DNA from: Hyphomicrobium sp.
GTDB lineage: Bacteria > Pseudomonadota > Alphaproteobacteria > Rhizobiales > Hyphomicrobiaceae
Reading direction: 5' to 3'
Assembly: GCA_022844105.1 (NCBI GenBank)
Contig: JALHMJ010000017.1
Location: 1 to 42,174, forward strand
Length of the DNA: 42,174 bases
Of the stretch, positions 7,223 through 16,274 are shown piece after piece (the first letter of the stretch is position 1; each line of letters begins with the position of its first letter). The translations under genes were made by a program, and so were the position numbers. The notes beneath the pieces were generated by a model that was not told where the DNA came from, did no database searches, and saw nothing but the letters and a program-made list of their open reading frames with translations.

Positions 7223-8515
7223 TCACCACATCGGTGGTGCATAAAGAACCCCACCGCGCTTCCACAACGCATTGATGCCGCGTTCCGTGCCAAGCGGGCT
7301 GCCTTTGCCGAGATCGGTCTCAAACATTTCGCCGTAGTTGCCGACAGCTTTGACAACGTCGCGCAGCCAAGTCGGCGACAGACCGAGCGCTTCGCCGTTC
7401 TTGCCCGCTCCCTCGACGAGACGCGCAGCATCGCCAGTGAGCGGCGCCTCTCCGGTTGCCAGTTCCTTGCTGAGGCCGACCTCCTCGGCGTTCAGCAGTC
7501 CGGCCAATGTCCAACGCACGGCTTCGATCCAGCCACGGTCATCCTGCAGAATGACAGGTCCGAGTGGCTCCTTGGAAATCACTTCCGGAAGTACCGCGTG
7601 CTTTTCTGGCTCGGCCAGCCGCGAGCGATCCGAGAATAGAGATGTCCGGTCACCGGAAATCGCCTCGCACTCTCCCTTGCCGTATGCCGCGAGCATGGCC
7701 GCGCGATCGGGGTAAACCTTCAGTTCCGCCTCGATGCCGTGAGCCTTGAAGTAGTAGCCGGCATTGGCTTCCGACGTCGTGCCGCTTTCGACGCAGACCC
7801 GCAGGCCTGCGAGTTGCTGGGCAGAGACGAGGCCGCGCTCGTCGGATGTCATGAATCCCTGGCCGTCAATGTAGAGAATGCCAGCGAATTCGAAGCCCAT
7901 CAGCACATCGCGGTCCATGGTCCAGGTCGTGTTGCGTGCGAGAAGATCGATCTTGCCGCTTTTCAATGCCTCGAAGCGGTTCGCCGTATCGACAGGGACA
8001 AACTCAACCTTGCTTGCATCACCGAAAACGGCAGCGGCGACGGCGCGGCAGAAATCGACGTCCAGACCAATCCAGCTGCCCGCGTCGGTTTGCTTGGCAA
8101 AGCCGAGCAGGTCGGGGTTGATCCCGCAGAGAAGTTTGCCGCGGCTGCGCACGTCGAGGATTTTCCGCGACGACGGGAGGCCTCCGGTTTCGATTTGCGC
8201 CACGGGATCGGGCGTTGCCGTTGCGGGTGCAGGTGCAGGTGCGGTCGCGGTGGGGTTGGCGGCGGCGGACGCAGGCGCCGCGTTCGGCGTGGCGGTTGGT
8301 GCTGCCTTCTGCGCGACGGGCGCTGGCCGACACCGGCTGCGCGTCACTTCAACGTATTCGCCAGGCGCGCCGCCTTTGGCTTCGCACGTACAAGGACCGC
8401 GTGCGCCATCGCGGAGGGCACACAACCTGTACTCCTGCGCTGATGCGGCTCCCGAGGCCGCGAGCAATCCTGTGACGGCGGCGACAACCGCAAACCCACG
8501 CGCGATGACTGCCAT
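7223..8515 (-). CDS. Amino-acid-type ABC substrate-binding protein with N-terminal Cys-rich extension
   Basis: This 430-residue protein has a signal peptide (cleavage probably after ASA, residue 26), a short Cys-containing segment (Cys 32, 42, 44, 62), and an Ala/Pro/Thr-rich linker to about residue 110. A periplasmic binding domain of the general-amino-acid (AapJ) type follows: GKLLCGINPDLLGFA, WIGLDVDFCRAVAAAVFGD, RFEALKSGKIDLLARNTTWT, and C-terminal ALWKRGGVLYAPPMW. AapJ proteins deliver amino acids to AapQMP, but no permease or ATPase gene is adjacent. ATG 8515 is chosen for the preceding AGGGGGAG; a TTG at 8554 is in frame without a site. It is followed by an L,D-transpeptidase gene, which hints at a wall-related rather than purely transport role. 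Confidence 0.88.
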   Translation of the reverse strand: MAVIARGFAVVAAVTGLLAASGAASAQEYRLCALRDGARGPCTCEAKGGAPGEYVEVTRSRCRPAPVAQKAAPTATPNAAPASAAANPTATAPAPAPATATPDPVAQIETGGLPSSRKILDVRSRGKLLCGINPDLLGFAKQTDAGSWIGLDVDFCRAVAAAVFGDASKVEFVPVDTANRFEALKSGKIDLLARNTTWTMDRDVLMGFEFAGILYIDGQGFMTSDERGLVSAQQLAGLRVCVESGTTSEANAGYYFKAHGIEAELKVYPDRAAMLAAYGKGECEAISGDRTSLFSDRSRLAEPEKHAVLPEVISKEPLGPVILQDDRGWIEAVRWTLAGLLNAEEVGLSKELATGEAPLTGDAARLVEGAGKNGEALGLSPTWLRDVVKAVGNYGEMFETDLGKGSPLGTERGINALWKRGGVLYAPPMW

Positions 8516-9058
8516 TTCTCCCCCTACGCCGACAGAGTTCCGTTGATTTTTCAAATATGCTCTATCGTGACCTAGCTATACCCGCTCGCTATACAATTGC
8601 GAAGTCCACATCAGCTCGGCGCAGCAAAAGCTGTGCGCCGCCGTCCAGAAAATGCTGGAAAGGGCTGAACATCAATATCCGCGATGTTCAATTCTTATAA
8701 GCGACAATAGAGGTTAGCAATTGGGGGCTCTTTGGTGTGATCATCTGGGTGACAGTTGCTGGCACATGTCCAGGCGAGTGGCATGGCGCGCACGACCCGT
8801 CCGCGAGTCTGCTTCCGCATCGGTACGGCTCCCTCTAGGCGCTGGTCCTGAGACGCATCGCGACGTTATTGGGCGGCCGCTGCGGACGAAATCTCCGGCC
8901 GAGTTTTCGCATGCTCAAGCTATCGCGGTACGAATGACGATCGTCCGGAGCAGCGCAATCGGAAGGGGCGCCAATGCCTTGTGGATTTACTGCATTGCAG
9001 TAGACAGGGGCACGGCCGGGCACTACTTCTTCGGCGTCGTACACGGGACGCGCGGGGG
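8516..9058. other. Intergenic region between divergent binding-protein and acyltransferase genes
   Basis: This stretch of 543 bases has no convincing gene. An open frame at 8721-9134 runs into the acyltransferase in another frame, has no ribosome site and resembles nothing I know. The AT-richer part near 8540-8720 probably holds the divergent promoters. A weak TTCGCA - 17 - TATAGC match reading leftwards lies around 8575-8605, too poor to call. Confidence 0.5.
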
Positions 9059-11131
9059 ATGGAATATCGACGAGAAATCGACGGCTTGCGGGCCGTCGCG
9101 GTGGTTCCGGTCGTGCTGTTTCATGCTGGTGTAGAAACAGTCGGAGGCGGTTTCGCCGGCGTCGACGTGTTTTTTGTGATCAGCGGCTTTCTCATCACAT
9201 CTCTCATTCTGCACGAGCGTGCCGCCGGAGCCTTTACTCTTGCCGGGTTCTACGAGCGGCGGGCACGTCGCATTCTGCCGGCGCTTCTGCTGGTGATCCT
9301 CGTTTGCGTTCCCTTCGCATACTTGTGGATGTTGCCGGAGGAGTTGGGGTCCTTCAACGCGAGCCTTTTGGGCGCACTACTCTCCGGGTCCAATTTCGTT
9401 TTCTATTTCCAGAGCGGATATTTCGATCAGGCGGCCGAACTGAAGCCGCTGTTGCATACGTGGAGCCTCGGGGTCGAGGAGCAATTCTACATACTGTTTC
9501 CCCTGCTATTCCTGTTCCTCCTGGCTCGCGGGCGGACGCTTACAATCGCGACACTCGCCGGCCTGATCGCCGCCAGTTTTTTCCTCGCGCAACTAGGGGG
9601 CAACCTGGAACCGCGGCAGGCGGCGACGGCCGGTGGCTGGTCGTGGTGGGCAACGCCGAGCTATGGGTTCTTTTTGCTACCGACCCGCGCATGGGAATTG
9701 CTGCTGGGCTCGCTTCTCGCGGTCATGCAGTTCCAGCGCGGCGAATGGTTCGAACTTCGGCGGCAGTGGCTCACTCGGGAATTGGCGAGCCTGACCGGGC
9801 TCGGACTGATGCTCTATGCGTTCGTTGCGTTCGACGAGGCAACGCCCTTTCCGAGCGTTTATACGCTGGTCCCGACGATCGGCGCCGCCCTCGTCATCGC
9901 GTTCGCCCGGCAAGGAACGCTCGTGTACCGGCTTCTAGCGTCGCGGCCGTTTGTTGCGACTGGGCTCATCAGCTACAGCCTCTATCTTTGGCATCATCCA
10001 TTGTTTGCATTTGCGCGAATCTGGAGCCCCGACGCGCTTGGGACGCCTGTCTTTCTTGCGCTCGCTGTCGTCGCGGTTTTGCTGGCGGCGCTGACATGGT
10101 GGGTGATTGAGCGGCCATTTCGAAACCGTGCGGCCATCCGGCTGCCGCTCCTCATCGGCAGCGCGGCGGGCGCCAGCGCGCTCCTTGTCGCGTTCTTCGT
10201 AGCCGGGGTCACCACAAAGGGGTTTGCCTACCGGTTTGACACGGACGAGTTCGTACCGAAGACAGGACGTCTGGTCGCCAATCACCACTGCAGGCGAGAC
10301 AAGAGCGAAGCGTGGAACAACGCCTGCGTCTACGGAGACGGCGAGCCACGTGTCGCCATCATTGGCGACAGTCATGCGCGCTCAATTGTGAAGCCGTTAG
10401 CGGCCGCGCTTTCTACGAAGGGTCTGGCTGTCGTCGACATGCACGTCGCGGGGTGCTTGCCGGTGCGCAATTTCCTCCGGGCCAATACGGGTGACCGGTG
10501 CCGCCGGCAGGACGATGCTTTTGATTATCTGCTTCGCACCGAGACAATCGACACTGTCGTGATCGTGGCACGGTGGGCGACCAAGTTCGAGAATTCTCGC
10601 TTCAATAACCTGGAGGGCGGGATCGAGTTTGGGAGCGACACACAACTGTATCCGGATCTGGCGCGGATCGGGCGGTCGATCACCATCGAAGAAGCACTTG
10701 CGGCTGTTGTCCAGGAGTTGGCCGGAGCGCGGAAAAAGGTCGTCCTCGTCTACCCTATTCCCGAAGTCGGCTGGGACGTCCCTCCCTACATGGCCAAGCT
10801 GAAGCGGCTCGGCATGCTCGATGGGGACATCAGCACCAGCTACGTCGTGTTCCTTGAACGCAACCGGCGCGTGATCGAGGCGCTCGATGCCATCCCAGAC
10901 GCCTTGGTGGCTTCGCGCGTCCATCCCAAATCACTCTTCTGCAATACCGTTCGTCAGGGCAGGTGCATGGCTTCGATCGGGCTCAAGGCTCTCTACAGCG
11001 ATACAAACCACCTCAATGGGTACGGGGCGTCGTTCGTCGCCGAAACGATCGCATCTCAGATCTCGCCAGCGGCTCTTCAAACTCAATCAGGAGCGGCTGC
11101 CGGAAAAGCCAAGGGGGCTGGTGGCGAGTGA
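9059..11131 (+). CDS. Acyltransferase-3 membrane protein with C-terminal SGNH domain (OafB/OatA-like)
   Basis: This 690-residue fusion has an integral-membrane acyltransferase-3 domain (residues ~1-375). It starts MEYRREIDGLRAVAVVPVVL, with FFVISGFLIT and the catalytic-region HTWSLGVEEQFYILFP. An SGNH-hydrolase-like domain (~430-660) follows, with GDSHARS as block I and DTNHLNGYGA carrying the C-terminal Asp-x-x-His. Such proteins O-acetylate lipopolysaccharide, exopolysaccharide or peptidoglycan on the outer face of the inner membrane. The substrate cannot be read from sequence. ATG 9059 begins the conserved YRREIDGLRA; the in-frame ATG at 8981 adds 26 unrelated residues. The ribosome site is weak. 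The gene stands alone, 88 bases before the 3' end of tRNA-Tyr on the other strand. Confidence 0.9.
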   Translation: MEYRREIDGLRAVAVVPVVLFHAGVETVGGGFAGVDVFFVISGFLITSLILHERAAGAFTLAGFYERRARRILPALLLVILVCVPFAYLWMLPEELGSFNASLLGALLSGSNFVFYFQSGYFDQAAELKPLLHTWSLGVEEQFYILFPLLFLFLLARGRTLTIATLAGLIAASFFLAQLGGNLEPRQAATAGGWSWWATPSYGFFLLPTRAWELLLGSLLAVMQFQRGEWFELRRQWLTRELASLTGLGLMLYAFVAFDEATPFPSVYTLVPTIGAALVIAFARQGTLVYRLLASRPFVATGLISYSLYLWHHPLFAFARIWSPDALGTPVFLALAVVAVLLAALTWWVIERPFRNRAAIRLPLLIGSAAGASALLVAFFVAGVTTKGFAYRFDTDEFVPKTGRLVANHHCRRDKSEAWNNACVYGDGEPRVAIIGDSHARSIVKPLAAALSTKGLAVVDMHVAGCLPVRNFLRANTGDRCRRQDDAFDYLLRTETIDTVVIVARWATKFENSRFNNLEGGIEFGSDTQLYPDLARIGRSITIEEALAAVVQELAGARKKVVLVYPIPEVGWDVPPYMAKLKRLGMLDGDISTSYVVFLERNRRVIEALDAIPDALVASRVHPKSLFCNTVRQGRCMASIGLKALYSDTNHLNGYGASFVAETIASQISPAALQTQSGAAAGKAKGAGGE

Positions 11132-11219
11132 CACAGCGATGTGATCTGGTGGTGTTGTCAGAGGACGAACGGTAGAATTACAGTGGTACGCCCTAGATCG
11201 GATTTCTTGACGAAGTAAT

Positions 11220-11304
11220 TGGTGGAAGGGGCTGGATTCGAACCAGCGTAGGCGAAGCCAACGGATTTACAGTCCGTCCCCTTTAGCCACTCGGGCACCC
11301 TTCC
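11220..11304 (-). tRNA. tRNA-Tyr (anticodon GTA)
   Basis: On the minus strand an 85-base class II tRNA begins GGAAGGGTGCCCGAGTGGC, pairs its 7-bp acceptor stem with CCCTTCC and ends A-CCA, encoded at 11222-11220. The anticodon stem-loop GGACTGTAAATCC gives anticodon GTA (Tyr). The extra arm is GTTGGCTTCGCCTAC-like and the T-loop GGTTCGAATCC is canonical. The long variable arm fits bacterial tRNA-Tyr. Confidence 0.96.
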
Positions 11305-11513
11305 ATCTTCGCCTGGACCAAGATCGCCGCGCGGTTGCGCCAGCACCCCAAACGAAAGCGCCCTGCGCGGCTTCTGCGACAGGGCAAGCGCGACGTTATC
11401 CCGGCCGAAGCGCGGGATGTCAATTGGAAAAGAACCCCGTTTGCGTGTAGTCCTGCAGCTCCGCGGCGGGGACCGTTTCAGCGCCCAGCGGCTCTGGGAG
11501 ACCCTCGACCGCC

Positions 11514-12404
11514 ATGCCAGACGACAGCACGGGAAAGCCCCGGTTCAAATCAAAGACCAGCTTCAAGGGAGGCGGAGGCAAAGGCCGTTTCCAAAGCGGC
11601 GCGCGGGGCGGCTATAGACCCGGTGGTCAAGCCAGCGGGCGGCCACACCGCGGTGGTGGTCCCCCGGAAGTTATGGATGACGGCATCGTGCGGCTGTTCG
11701 GCTTTCATCCCGTCGAGGCGGCACTTGGCAATCCCGACCGAGTGCTTAAGCGGATGTGGGCGACGGAGAATGCCGCCCACCGCCTCGCTGAGGCGATTGC
11801 CTTGCGCGGCCTGACGCCGGAGCCGGTGACGCCGCGCGACCTCGACCGGATGCTTGGCGCCGACACGGTGCACCAGGGGCTGTTGCTGGAGACGGAACTC
11901 CTGCCGGAACCGGAATTGGCCGACCTCGCCGAGGCGGCTGCAGACGGTGGTCCGCTCATTCTTCTTGATCAGGTCACCGATCCGCACAACGCGGGTGCCA
12001 TTCTGCGCTCGGCCGCGGCGTTCGGTGCTTCCGGTGTCATAACCACGCGTCGGCACAGTGCGCCGCTCAATGGCACGCTGGCGAAGTCCGCGTCCGGTGC
12101 GCTCGAACTGGTCAAGATTGCGCAAGTCCAGAACCTCGCGCGCGCCATGAGTGAACTGCGCAACGCTGGCGTCACCGTGCTTGGACTGGACGGTACCGCC
12201 ACGGCCGCAATCGAAGACGAGCCGTTCGACGGCGCCGTGGCCATCGTACTCGGCGCGGAGGGCAAGGGTTTGAGGCAACTGACGGCTGATAGCTGCGATC
12301 GGCTGGTCAGGATCACGACGGCTGACGACTTACGCAGCCTCAACGTTTCGAACGCGGCGGCGGTGGCATTGCATACCGCACTTGTCCGACGGAATCGACG
12401 CTAG
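11514..12404 (+). CDS. rlmB: 23S rRNA 2'-O-ribose methyltransferase, RlmB/TrmH (SpoU) family
   Basis: This 296-residue SPOUT enzyme has an N-terminal substrate-binding domain (VRLFGFHPVEAALGNPDR onward) and the three SpoU motifs: LLDQVTDPHNAGAILRSAAA, AIVLGAEGKGLR and LRSLNVSNAAAVALH. It probably 2'-O-methylates G2251 of 23S rRNA. The first ~50 residues are a Gly/Arg-rich basic tail (RGG-like) of the kind seen in alphaproteobacterial RlmB and may bind RNA. If that tail is not used, ATG at residue 54 is the alternative start; no site is decisive. A hairpin terminator separates it from the convergent Cys-rich gene. Confidence 0.9.
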   Translation: MPDDSTGKPRFKSKTSFKGGGGKGRFQSGARGGYRPGGQASGRPHRGGGPPEVMDDGIVRLFGFHPVEAALGNPDRVLKRMWATENAAHRLAEAIALRGLTPEPVTPRDLDRMLGADTVHQGLLLETELLPEPELADLAEAAADGGPLILLDQVTDPHNAGAILRSAAAFGASGVITTRRHSAPLNGTLAKSASGALELVKIAQVQNLARAMSELRNAGVTVLGLDGTATAAIEDEPFDGAVAIVLGAEGKGLRQLTADSCDRLVRITTADDLRSLNVSNAAAVALHTALVRRNRR

Positions 12405-12454
12405 CGAGAGCCGACGGTCTGACAGCGTCCATGTCGATTGTCTTCGAGCAGCAA

Positions 12455-12490
12455 AACGGGCGCGGTGGTGGTTCACCGCGCCCGTTCATT
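12455..12490. terminator. Bidirectional terminator between rlmB and the Cys-rich protein gene
   Basis: A perfect 13-bp stem (AACGGGCGCGGTG at 12455-12467 against CACCGCGCCCGTT at 12474-12486) has a 6-base loop. The minus strand continues with TTTT (complement of 12453-12456) and the plus strand with TTCATTAATT. It serves two convergent genes. Confidence 0.75.
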
Positions 12491-12505
12491 AATTGATTGC
12501 CAGAC

Positions 12506-12835
12506 TTATTCGCAGACGGTGTCGCGCCAGCAGGTCCAGCGACCGCCGCGGCAAACTTCGTCCCCGTAGCGATTTTCAAAGCAGCGGCGGCCAACCCAGC
12601 CGCATTCCTTCTCACCTTTGTAGCAGACCTCATCGTAGGCGCGGTAGCCGCGGTCATGGCCACGCTCGCGGGCATTGGCATAAGCGCCAAGGACGCCAAG
12701 ACCAATGATGCCGGCTGCAATGCCGGCTGCGACGCGGCCACTGCGTCCGGCTTCCGCCGGTGCGATGTTCGTGGTCATCACGGTGCCAAATGCCAACGTG
12801 AGCACCAGAAGAGAAGCCATAAGTTTTTTCAGCAT
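12506..12835 (-). CDS. Small exported cysteine-rich protein, unknown function
   Basis: The 109-residue product has a signal peptide (LLVLTLAFGTVMTTNIAPAEA), then a small Gly/Ala hydrophobic stretch (VAAGIAAGIIGLGVLGAYA) and a C-terminal half with six Cys (71, 78, 85, 95, 102, 108). The Cys pattern suggests three disulphides in the periplasm. I do not recognise a named family. The start at 12835 follows AAGGGACAGGA and begins the signal peptide; the frame is open further upstream. It lies between rlmB and another small exported-protein gene on the same strand, 219 bases away. Confidence 0.75.
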   Translation of the reverse strand: MLKKLMASLLVLTLAFGTVMTTNIAPAEAGRSGRVAAGIAAGIIGLGVLGAYANARERGHDRGYRAYDEVCYKGEKECGWVGRRCFENRYGDEVCRGGRWTCWRDTVCE

Positions 12836-13054
12836 TGTCCTGTCCCTTGCAGCGTCCGCGGCTCGATGCACCGCAGAAACGAGATGTTCGGCTATCAACT
12901 AAACAAACTCGACATGAATGCGGCATGAACGTGCTGGCATCGCTGTCAATTCATGGCGAGCATCGGCCAGCGATACGCACAAAGCCGATCACAAAAAGCA
13001 ACATGGCCGGAACGTGTCCAGCCATGTTCTTATTCCATCGACTTCGTTTGCAGA

Positions 13055-13426
13055 TCACCAGTGCCCGTGACGAATGCGGCCGTGATTATAGGCATGCCAC
13101 GCGCGGTGATGATAATAGGGATCAGGATACCCCCACGCTGCATAGTAAGGCGGGTGATTATAATGACGGCGCTTGCGAAGGCGCATTTCGCGGGCGGACT
13201 TCCAGTATCCGGAGTTGTAATACGGATAGTAGCCGCGCGGCTCATAACGGTAGGCGTAACGATCCTCGGTCACGTACACGTGACGGTAGCGGGGGTAGTA
13301 GCCGTAGTGGACCACGACGCGGTCGGTGTCGCGATAATACCGGTGTCCGGCTTCGGCCGGGCTCGCCAACATGCCGGTGAGGGCCGTCATGGCGACCACG
13401 AGGGCCAGCAGAGCAATTCTACGCAT
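13055..13426 (-). CDS. Small exported Tyr/His/Arg-rich protein, unknown function
   Basis: The 123-residue product begins with a clear signal peptide (MRRIALLALVVAMTALTGML, then ASPAEA) followed by a mature part very rich in Tyr, His, Arg and Pro, such as YYPRYRHVYV and PDPYYHHRAWHAYNHGR. There is no recognisable domain. Such low-complexity envelope proteins are common in Hyphomicrobiales; a metal-binding or matrix role is only a guess. The start at 13426 is supported by GGAG seven bases upstream; two further Met codons upstream are in frame. Confidence 0.7.
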   Translation of the reverse strand: MRRIALLALVVAMTALTGMLASPAEAGHRYYRDTDRVVVHYGYYPRYRHVYVTEDRYAYRYEPRGYYPYYNSGYWKSAREMRLRKRRHYNHPPYYAAWGYPDPYYHHRAWHAYNHGRIRHGHW

Positions 13427-13591
13427 CACGAGCTCCATCAACGTTGAGCAATTCAATGCCACTTGGGCTAATTGTTATCCAAAAGCGATAACATGGGTTT
13501 AACCGAACAGGCTCATTTGGATAAGGATAGCAGTCCGGGTGTTTCGTTCCAGAACAACAATTTGAATTGCAGATAAAATTTATGGTTATCA

Positions 13592-14260
13592 TCACCCGTT
13601 CGCCGACGAGCGTCCGTAGCTTTTGAATTTTTCCAGCACAAGCGCCATGTCCGCCTGCGACAGCAGTTTGACGGGGCCAAGGGTCAAGAGCTTGGCGTAT
13701 TGTTCGGCCAGCACCTCGACTTCATGCGCCAATTCCAGGGCCTGCGAAAGGGTCGCGCCCATCGCTACCTGCCCGTGATGCGCCATGAGGCAGGCATTGC
13801 GTTCGGCCAGACCGTCGGCCACGTAATGGGCCAGTTCGACTGTGCCGAAAGTGGCATATGGCACCACGGGGATGTCGCTGCCGCCGGCGACGGCGACCAT
13901 ATAGTGAAACGCGGGGATCGTTTTGACGGCGCAGGCCAACACCGTCGCGTTCATCGAATGGCTGTGGACGAGCGCATGCATGTCCGGCCTCTTGGCGTAA
14001 GCGGCCTGGTGGAAGTGCCATTCCGTCGACGGCGCTCGCTGCCCTGAGCGCACCCGGCCATCAGCGCACACATGGACGATGTCATCGGGCTGCATCAGAT
14101 CGTAGGCAAGGCCGGACGGCGTGATCAACATTCCGTCGTCAAAGCGCGCCGATACATTGCCGGATCTGCCCGGCGACAGTCCCGATGCACTCATGGCGCG
14201 GGCGGAGTCGACGACGTCCCGGCGCAACGATGCCTCTCTGGTCACCGGCCTTTTTGTCAT
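13592..14260 (-). CDS. Class II aldolase/adducin family protein, probable DHAP-shunt aldolase (Ald2-like)
   Basis: This 222-residue protein of the fuculose-phosphate aldolase superfamily shows SGNVSAR (34-39 region), the catalytic Glu80 in [11 protein letters not shown], and zinc ligands His99 and His101 (VHSHS) and His162 (AHHGQVAMG). It directly follows mtnA with an ATGA overlap. In the DHAP shunt such an aldolase splits 5-methylthioribulose-1-P or 5-deoxyribulose-1-P into DHAP and (methylthio)acetaldehyde or acetaldehyde. The sister enzyme MtnB (a dehydratase) has the same fold. With mtnC and mtnD absent from the cluster, the aldolase reading is favoured but not proven. Confidence 0.75.
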   Translation of the reverse strand: MTKRPVTREASLRRDVVDSARAMSASGLSPGRSGNVSARFDDGMLITPSGLAYDLMQPDDIVHVCADGRVRSGQRAPSTEWHFHQAAYAKRPDMHALVHSHSMNATVLACAVKTIPAFHYMVAVAGGSDIPVVPYATFGTVELAHYVADGLAERNACLMAHHGQVAMGATLSQALELAHEVEVLAEQYAKLLTLGPVKLLSQADMALVLEKFKSYGRSSANG

Positions 14261-15357
14261 GCCGCGCACTGGCCCTCGGGATAGAGTTGACGAAGGCCTT
14301 CCCGCGTCGCCGGGCACACGCCGCGCTCGGTGATAAGCCCGCTGACCAAGCGCGCCGGTGTCACATCGAAGGCGGGATTGGCGGCGCGGCACCCATCCGG
14401 TGCGATGTCGAAGACGTGCACCTCGCCTGTCGCGGAGCGGCCGGTCAACTGCAGAACCTCGTCGCCCGAGCGCTCCTCAATAGGGATGGCAAAGCCGTCG
14501 TCGAGGGTCCAATCAATCGTCGAATGCGGCAAGGCGACGTAGAACGGCACGCCGGTATCTTTCGCCGCCAAGGCCTTGAGGTACGTGCCGATCTTGTTTG
14601 CGACATCACCCGTGGCGGTGACGCGATCGGTGCCGACGATGACCAGATCCACTTTGCCGTGCTGCATCAAATGGCCGCCCGCGTTATCCGTGATGAGGGT
14701 GTGGGGGATGCCGTGCGCGCCGAGTTCGAATGCCGTCAACGCCGCGCCTTGATTGCGCGGGCGGGTTTCATCGACCCAGACATGCAGGGTAACTCCAGCG
14801 TCGTGGGCCTGGTACATCGGCGACGTGGCGGTACCCCAGTCGACGCAGGCGAGCCAACCGGCGTTGCAATGGGTGAGAATGTTGACTGGCTCGCCGGGCT
14901 TCTTTTTAGCCGCGATCGCGCGAACGATTTCAAGCCCGTGCGCGCCGATCCGCCGGCATGTTTCCACATCGTCATCGGCAAGACGAGCTGCCCGGGAAAA
15001 TGCCGCTTGGGCACGATGATTGACGGCGAGGGGCTGCAAATGCCGGCGCATCTCCTCCAAGGCCCAGCGCAGGTTGACCGCAGTCGGCCGCTGGCGGGCG
15101 AGATGGGAAATGGCTTCCGCCAGCGAAGCGTCGGACGGGTCGACGCGCATGGCGAGCGCCAGCCCATAGGCCGCCGTCACGCCAATCAAAGGTGCGCCGC
15201 GCACCTGCATCGTCAGAATGGCGCGAGCGGCCTCTTGCATCGTCGACAGACGGATAACTTCGAAACTGTGCGGCAGCTTGGTCTGGTCGATGACGGCAAC
15301 AGCCTCGCCGCCGCCGTCGAGCCAGATGGTCCGATAGTTGTTGCCGCCGATCTTCAT
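14257..15357 (-). CDS. mtnA: S-methyl-5-thioribose-1-phosphate isomerase
   Basis: This 366-residue protein belongs to the MtnA/eIF2B-alpha-like family. [18 protein letters not shown] is the N-terminal signature, [13 protein letters not shown] carries the catalytic Cys164, and [19 protein letters not shown] carries the catalytic Asp244. The enzyme converts the aldose 5-methylthioribose-1-P (or 5-deoxyribose-1-P) to the ketose. ATG 15357 is used because conserved sequence begins there; the frame is open to 15525. It lies four bases after the zinc-ribbon stop and is ATGA-coupled to the aldolase gene, so the three form one transcript with apt. Confidence 0.93.
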   Translation of the reverse strand: MKIGGNNYRTIWLDGGGEAVAVIDQTKLPHSFEVIRLSTMQEAARAILTMQVRGAPLIGVTAAYGLALAMRVDPSDASLAEAISHLARQRPTAVNLRWALEEMRRHLQPLAVNHRAQAAFSRAARLADDDVETCRRIGAHGLEIVRAIAAKKKPGEPVNILTHCNAGWLACVDWGTATSPMYQAHDAGVTLHVWVDETRPRNQGAALTAFELGAHGIPHTLITDNAGGHLMQHGKVDLVIVGTDRVTATGDVANKIGTYLKALAAKDTGVPFYVALPHSTIDWTLDDGFAIPIEERSGDEVLQLTGRSATGEVHVFDIAPDGCRAANPAFDVTPARLVSGLITERGVCPATREGLRQLYPEGQCAA

Positions 15358-15361
15358 CGCC

Positions 15362-15601
15362 TCATCCCTCCGCGCCCGGCACCGCCGCTCCGAGCGGCAC
15401 CGCCAACATCTGATCGAGACCGCACGCGCGGCAGTAGAGCCGATACCATTCGGTGTGCGGTCTGGCCGAATGATCGCTGACGGCAAGATCCCCGGCACCG
15501 CAGACGGGGCAGGCGGGTGCCACATCGGGATCGACGCGCCAGGTCAGGATGGCCGCGCGCGCCGCGTCTATCATGTCGGCTGTGATCTCCGCTGCGGCCA
15601 T
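15362..15601 (-). CDS. Small zinc-ribbon-like protein in the apt-mtnA operon
   Basis: The 79-residue protein has two Cys pairs, CPVC (31-34) and CRAC (57-60), separated by 22 residues, the pattern of a four-Cys zinc ribbon, with [18 protein letters not shown] between and around them. I do not recognise a named family. The ATG at 15601 follows GAAGGA and starts one base after the apt stop; a TTG at 15616 is an overlapping alternative. Its position between apt and mtnA, each within a few bases, means it is co-translated with the salvage enzymes. Confidence 0.75.
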   Translation of the reverse strand: MAAAEITADMIDAARAAILTWRVDPDVAPACPVCGAGDLAVSDHSARPHTEWYRLYCRACGLDQMLAVPLGAAVPGAEG

Positions 15602-15602
15602 T

Positions 15603-16133
15603 TCAATGTCCTTCAAAGGCCATCAGGCAGTGACTTTCGATCCCGGCGCGTTGCAGCGCCGCGACTCCGCCCAGTTCCGGCAGATCGATGACGAAGGCGG
15701 CGCCGACGATCGTGCCCTTCACCTGCTGGATCAACTTCGCCGCCGCGATCGCGGTTCCGCCCGTCGCTATGAGGTCATCGACGATCAAGATGCGCTCGCC
15801 CTCCTTGATCGCATCGAGATGGATTTCAATGCTGTCGGTGCCGTATTCGAGCGCATATTCCTGCCCGATCGTCTTCCAGGGCAGCTTGCCCTTTTTTCGA
15901 ATCGGGATGAACCCGCAGCCAAGCCGGTCGGCCACAGCTCCGCCGAGGATAAAGCCGCGCGCTTCGATCCCGGCCACGGCATCGACGGGAAGTGTGCGAT
16001 AGGGCTCGGCCAATTGAGCAATTGCGGCCTTGAAACCTTGAGCATCGCCCAGCAGCGTCGTGACATCGCGGAACATGATTCCGGGCTTTGGGTAGTCCGG
16101 TATGGTCCTGATCAGGCTCTTCAGGTCGCTCAA
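15603..16133 (-). CDS. apt: Adenine phosphoribosyltransferase
   Basis: This 176-residue enzyme turns adenine plus PRPP into AMP. Family markers are IPDYPKPGIMFRDVTTLL, the IEARGFILG loop, and the PRPP motif ILIVDDLIATGGTA. The start is taken as TTG at 16133, preceded by GGGGAGG at six bases and giving the standard length; an in-frame TTG at 16172 has no such site. It heads the minus-strand operon with the zinc-ribbon protein, mtnA and the aldolase. It would recycle the adenine released by MtnP, whose gene lies upstream beyond one opposite-strand gene. Confidence 0.93.
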   Translation of the reverse strand: MSDLKSLIRTIPDYPKPGIMFRDVTTLLGDAQGFKAAIAQLAEPYRTLPVDAVAGIEARGFILGGAVADRLGCGFIPIRKKGKLPWKTIGQEYALEYGTDSIEIHLDAIKEGERILIVDDLIATGGTAIAAAKLIQQVKGTIVGAAFVIDLPELGGVAALQRAGIESHCLMAFEGH

Positions 16134-16274
16134 CAGACACCTCCCCGTCAAATTGACGGCGCAAACTACCAATATCGAACCCTATTAGGTAGCCAGGCCG
16201 GTAAACTGAACCTGAGGCTGATTCGCCGGGCAATGGGCCCAGAGCGAAGGGCCGGCACCAGAGGGAAACGAACG

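Noticed and set aside
8721-9134. A 137-codon frame in the gap before the acyltransferase
   Set aside because: It runs into the acyltransferase in another frame, lacks a ribosome site and has a composition typical of non-coding GC-rich DNA.
13592-14260. Reading the class II protein as MtnB (methylthioribulose-1-P dehydratase)
   Set aside because: The fold is shared, but mtnC and mtnD are absent and the gene is coupled to mtnA as in DHAP-shunt operons. This is kept as an alternative rather than excluded.
14185-15480. A 431-codon plus-strand open frame
   Set aside because: It lies antisense to mtnA and the zinc-ribbon gene, which have clear family motifs; GC-rich codon use opens such shadow frames.
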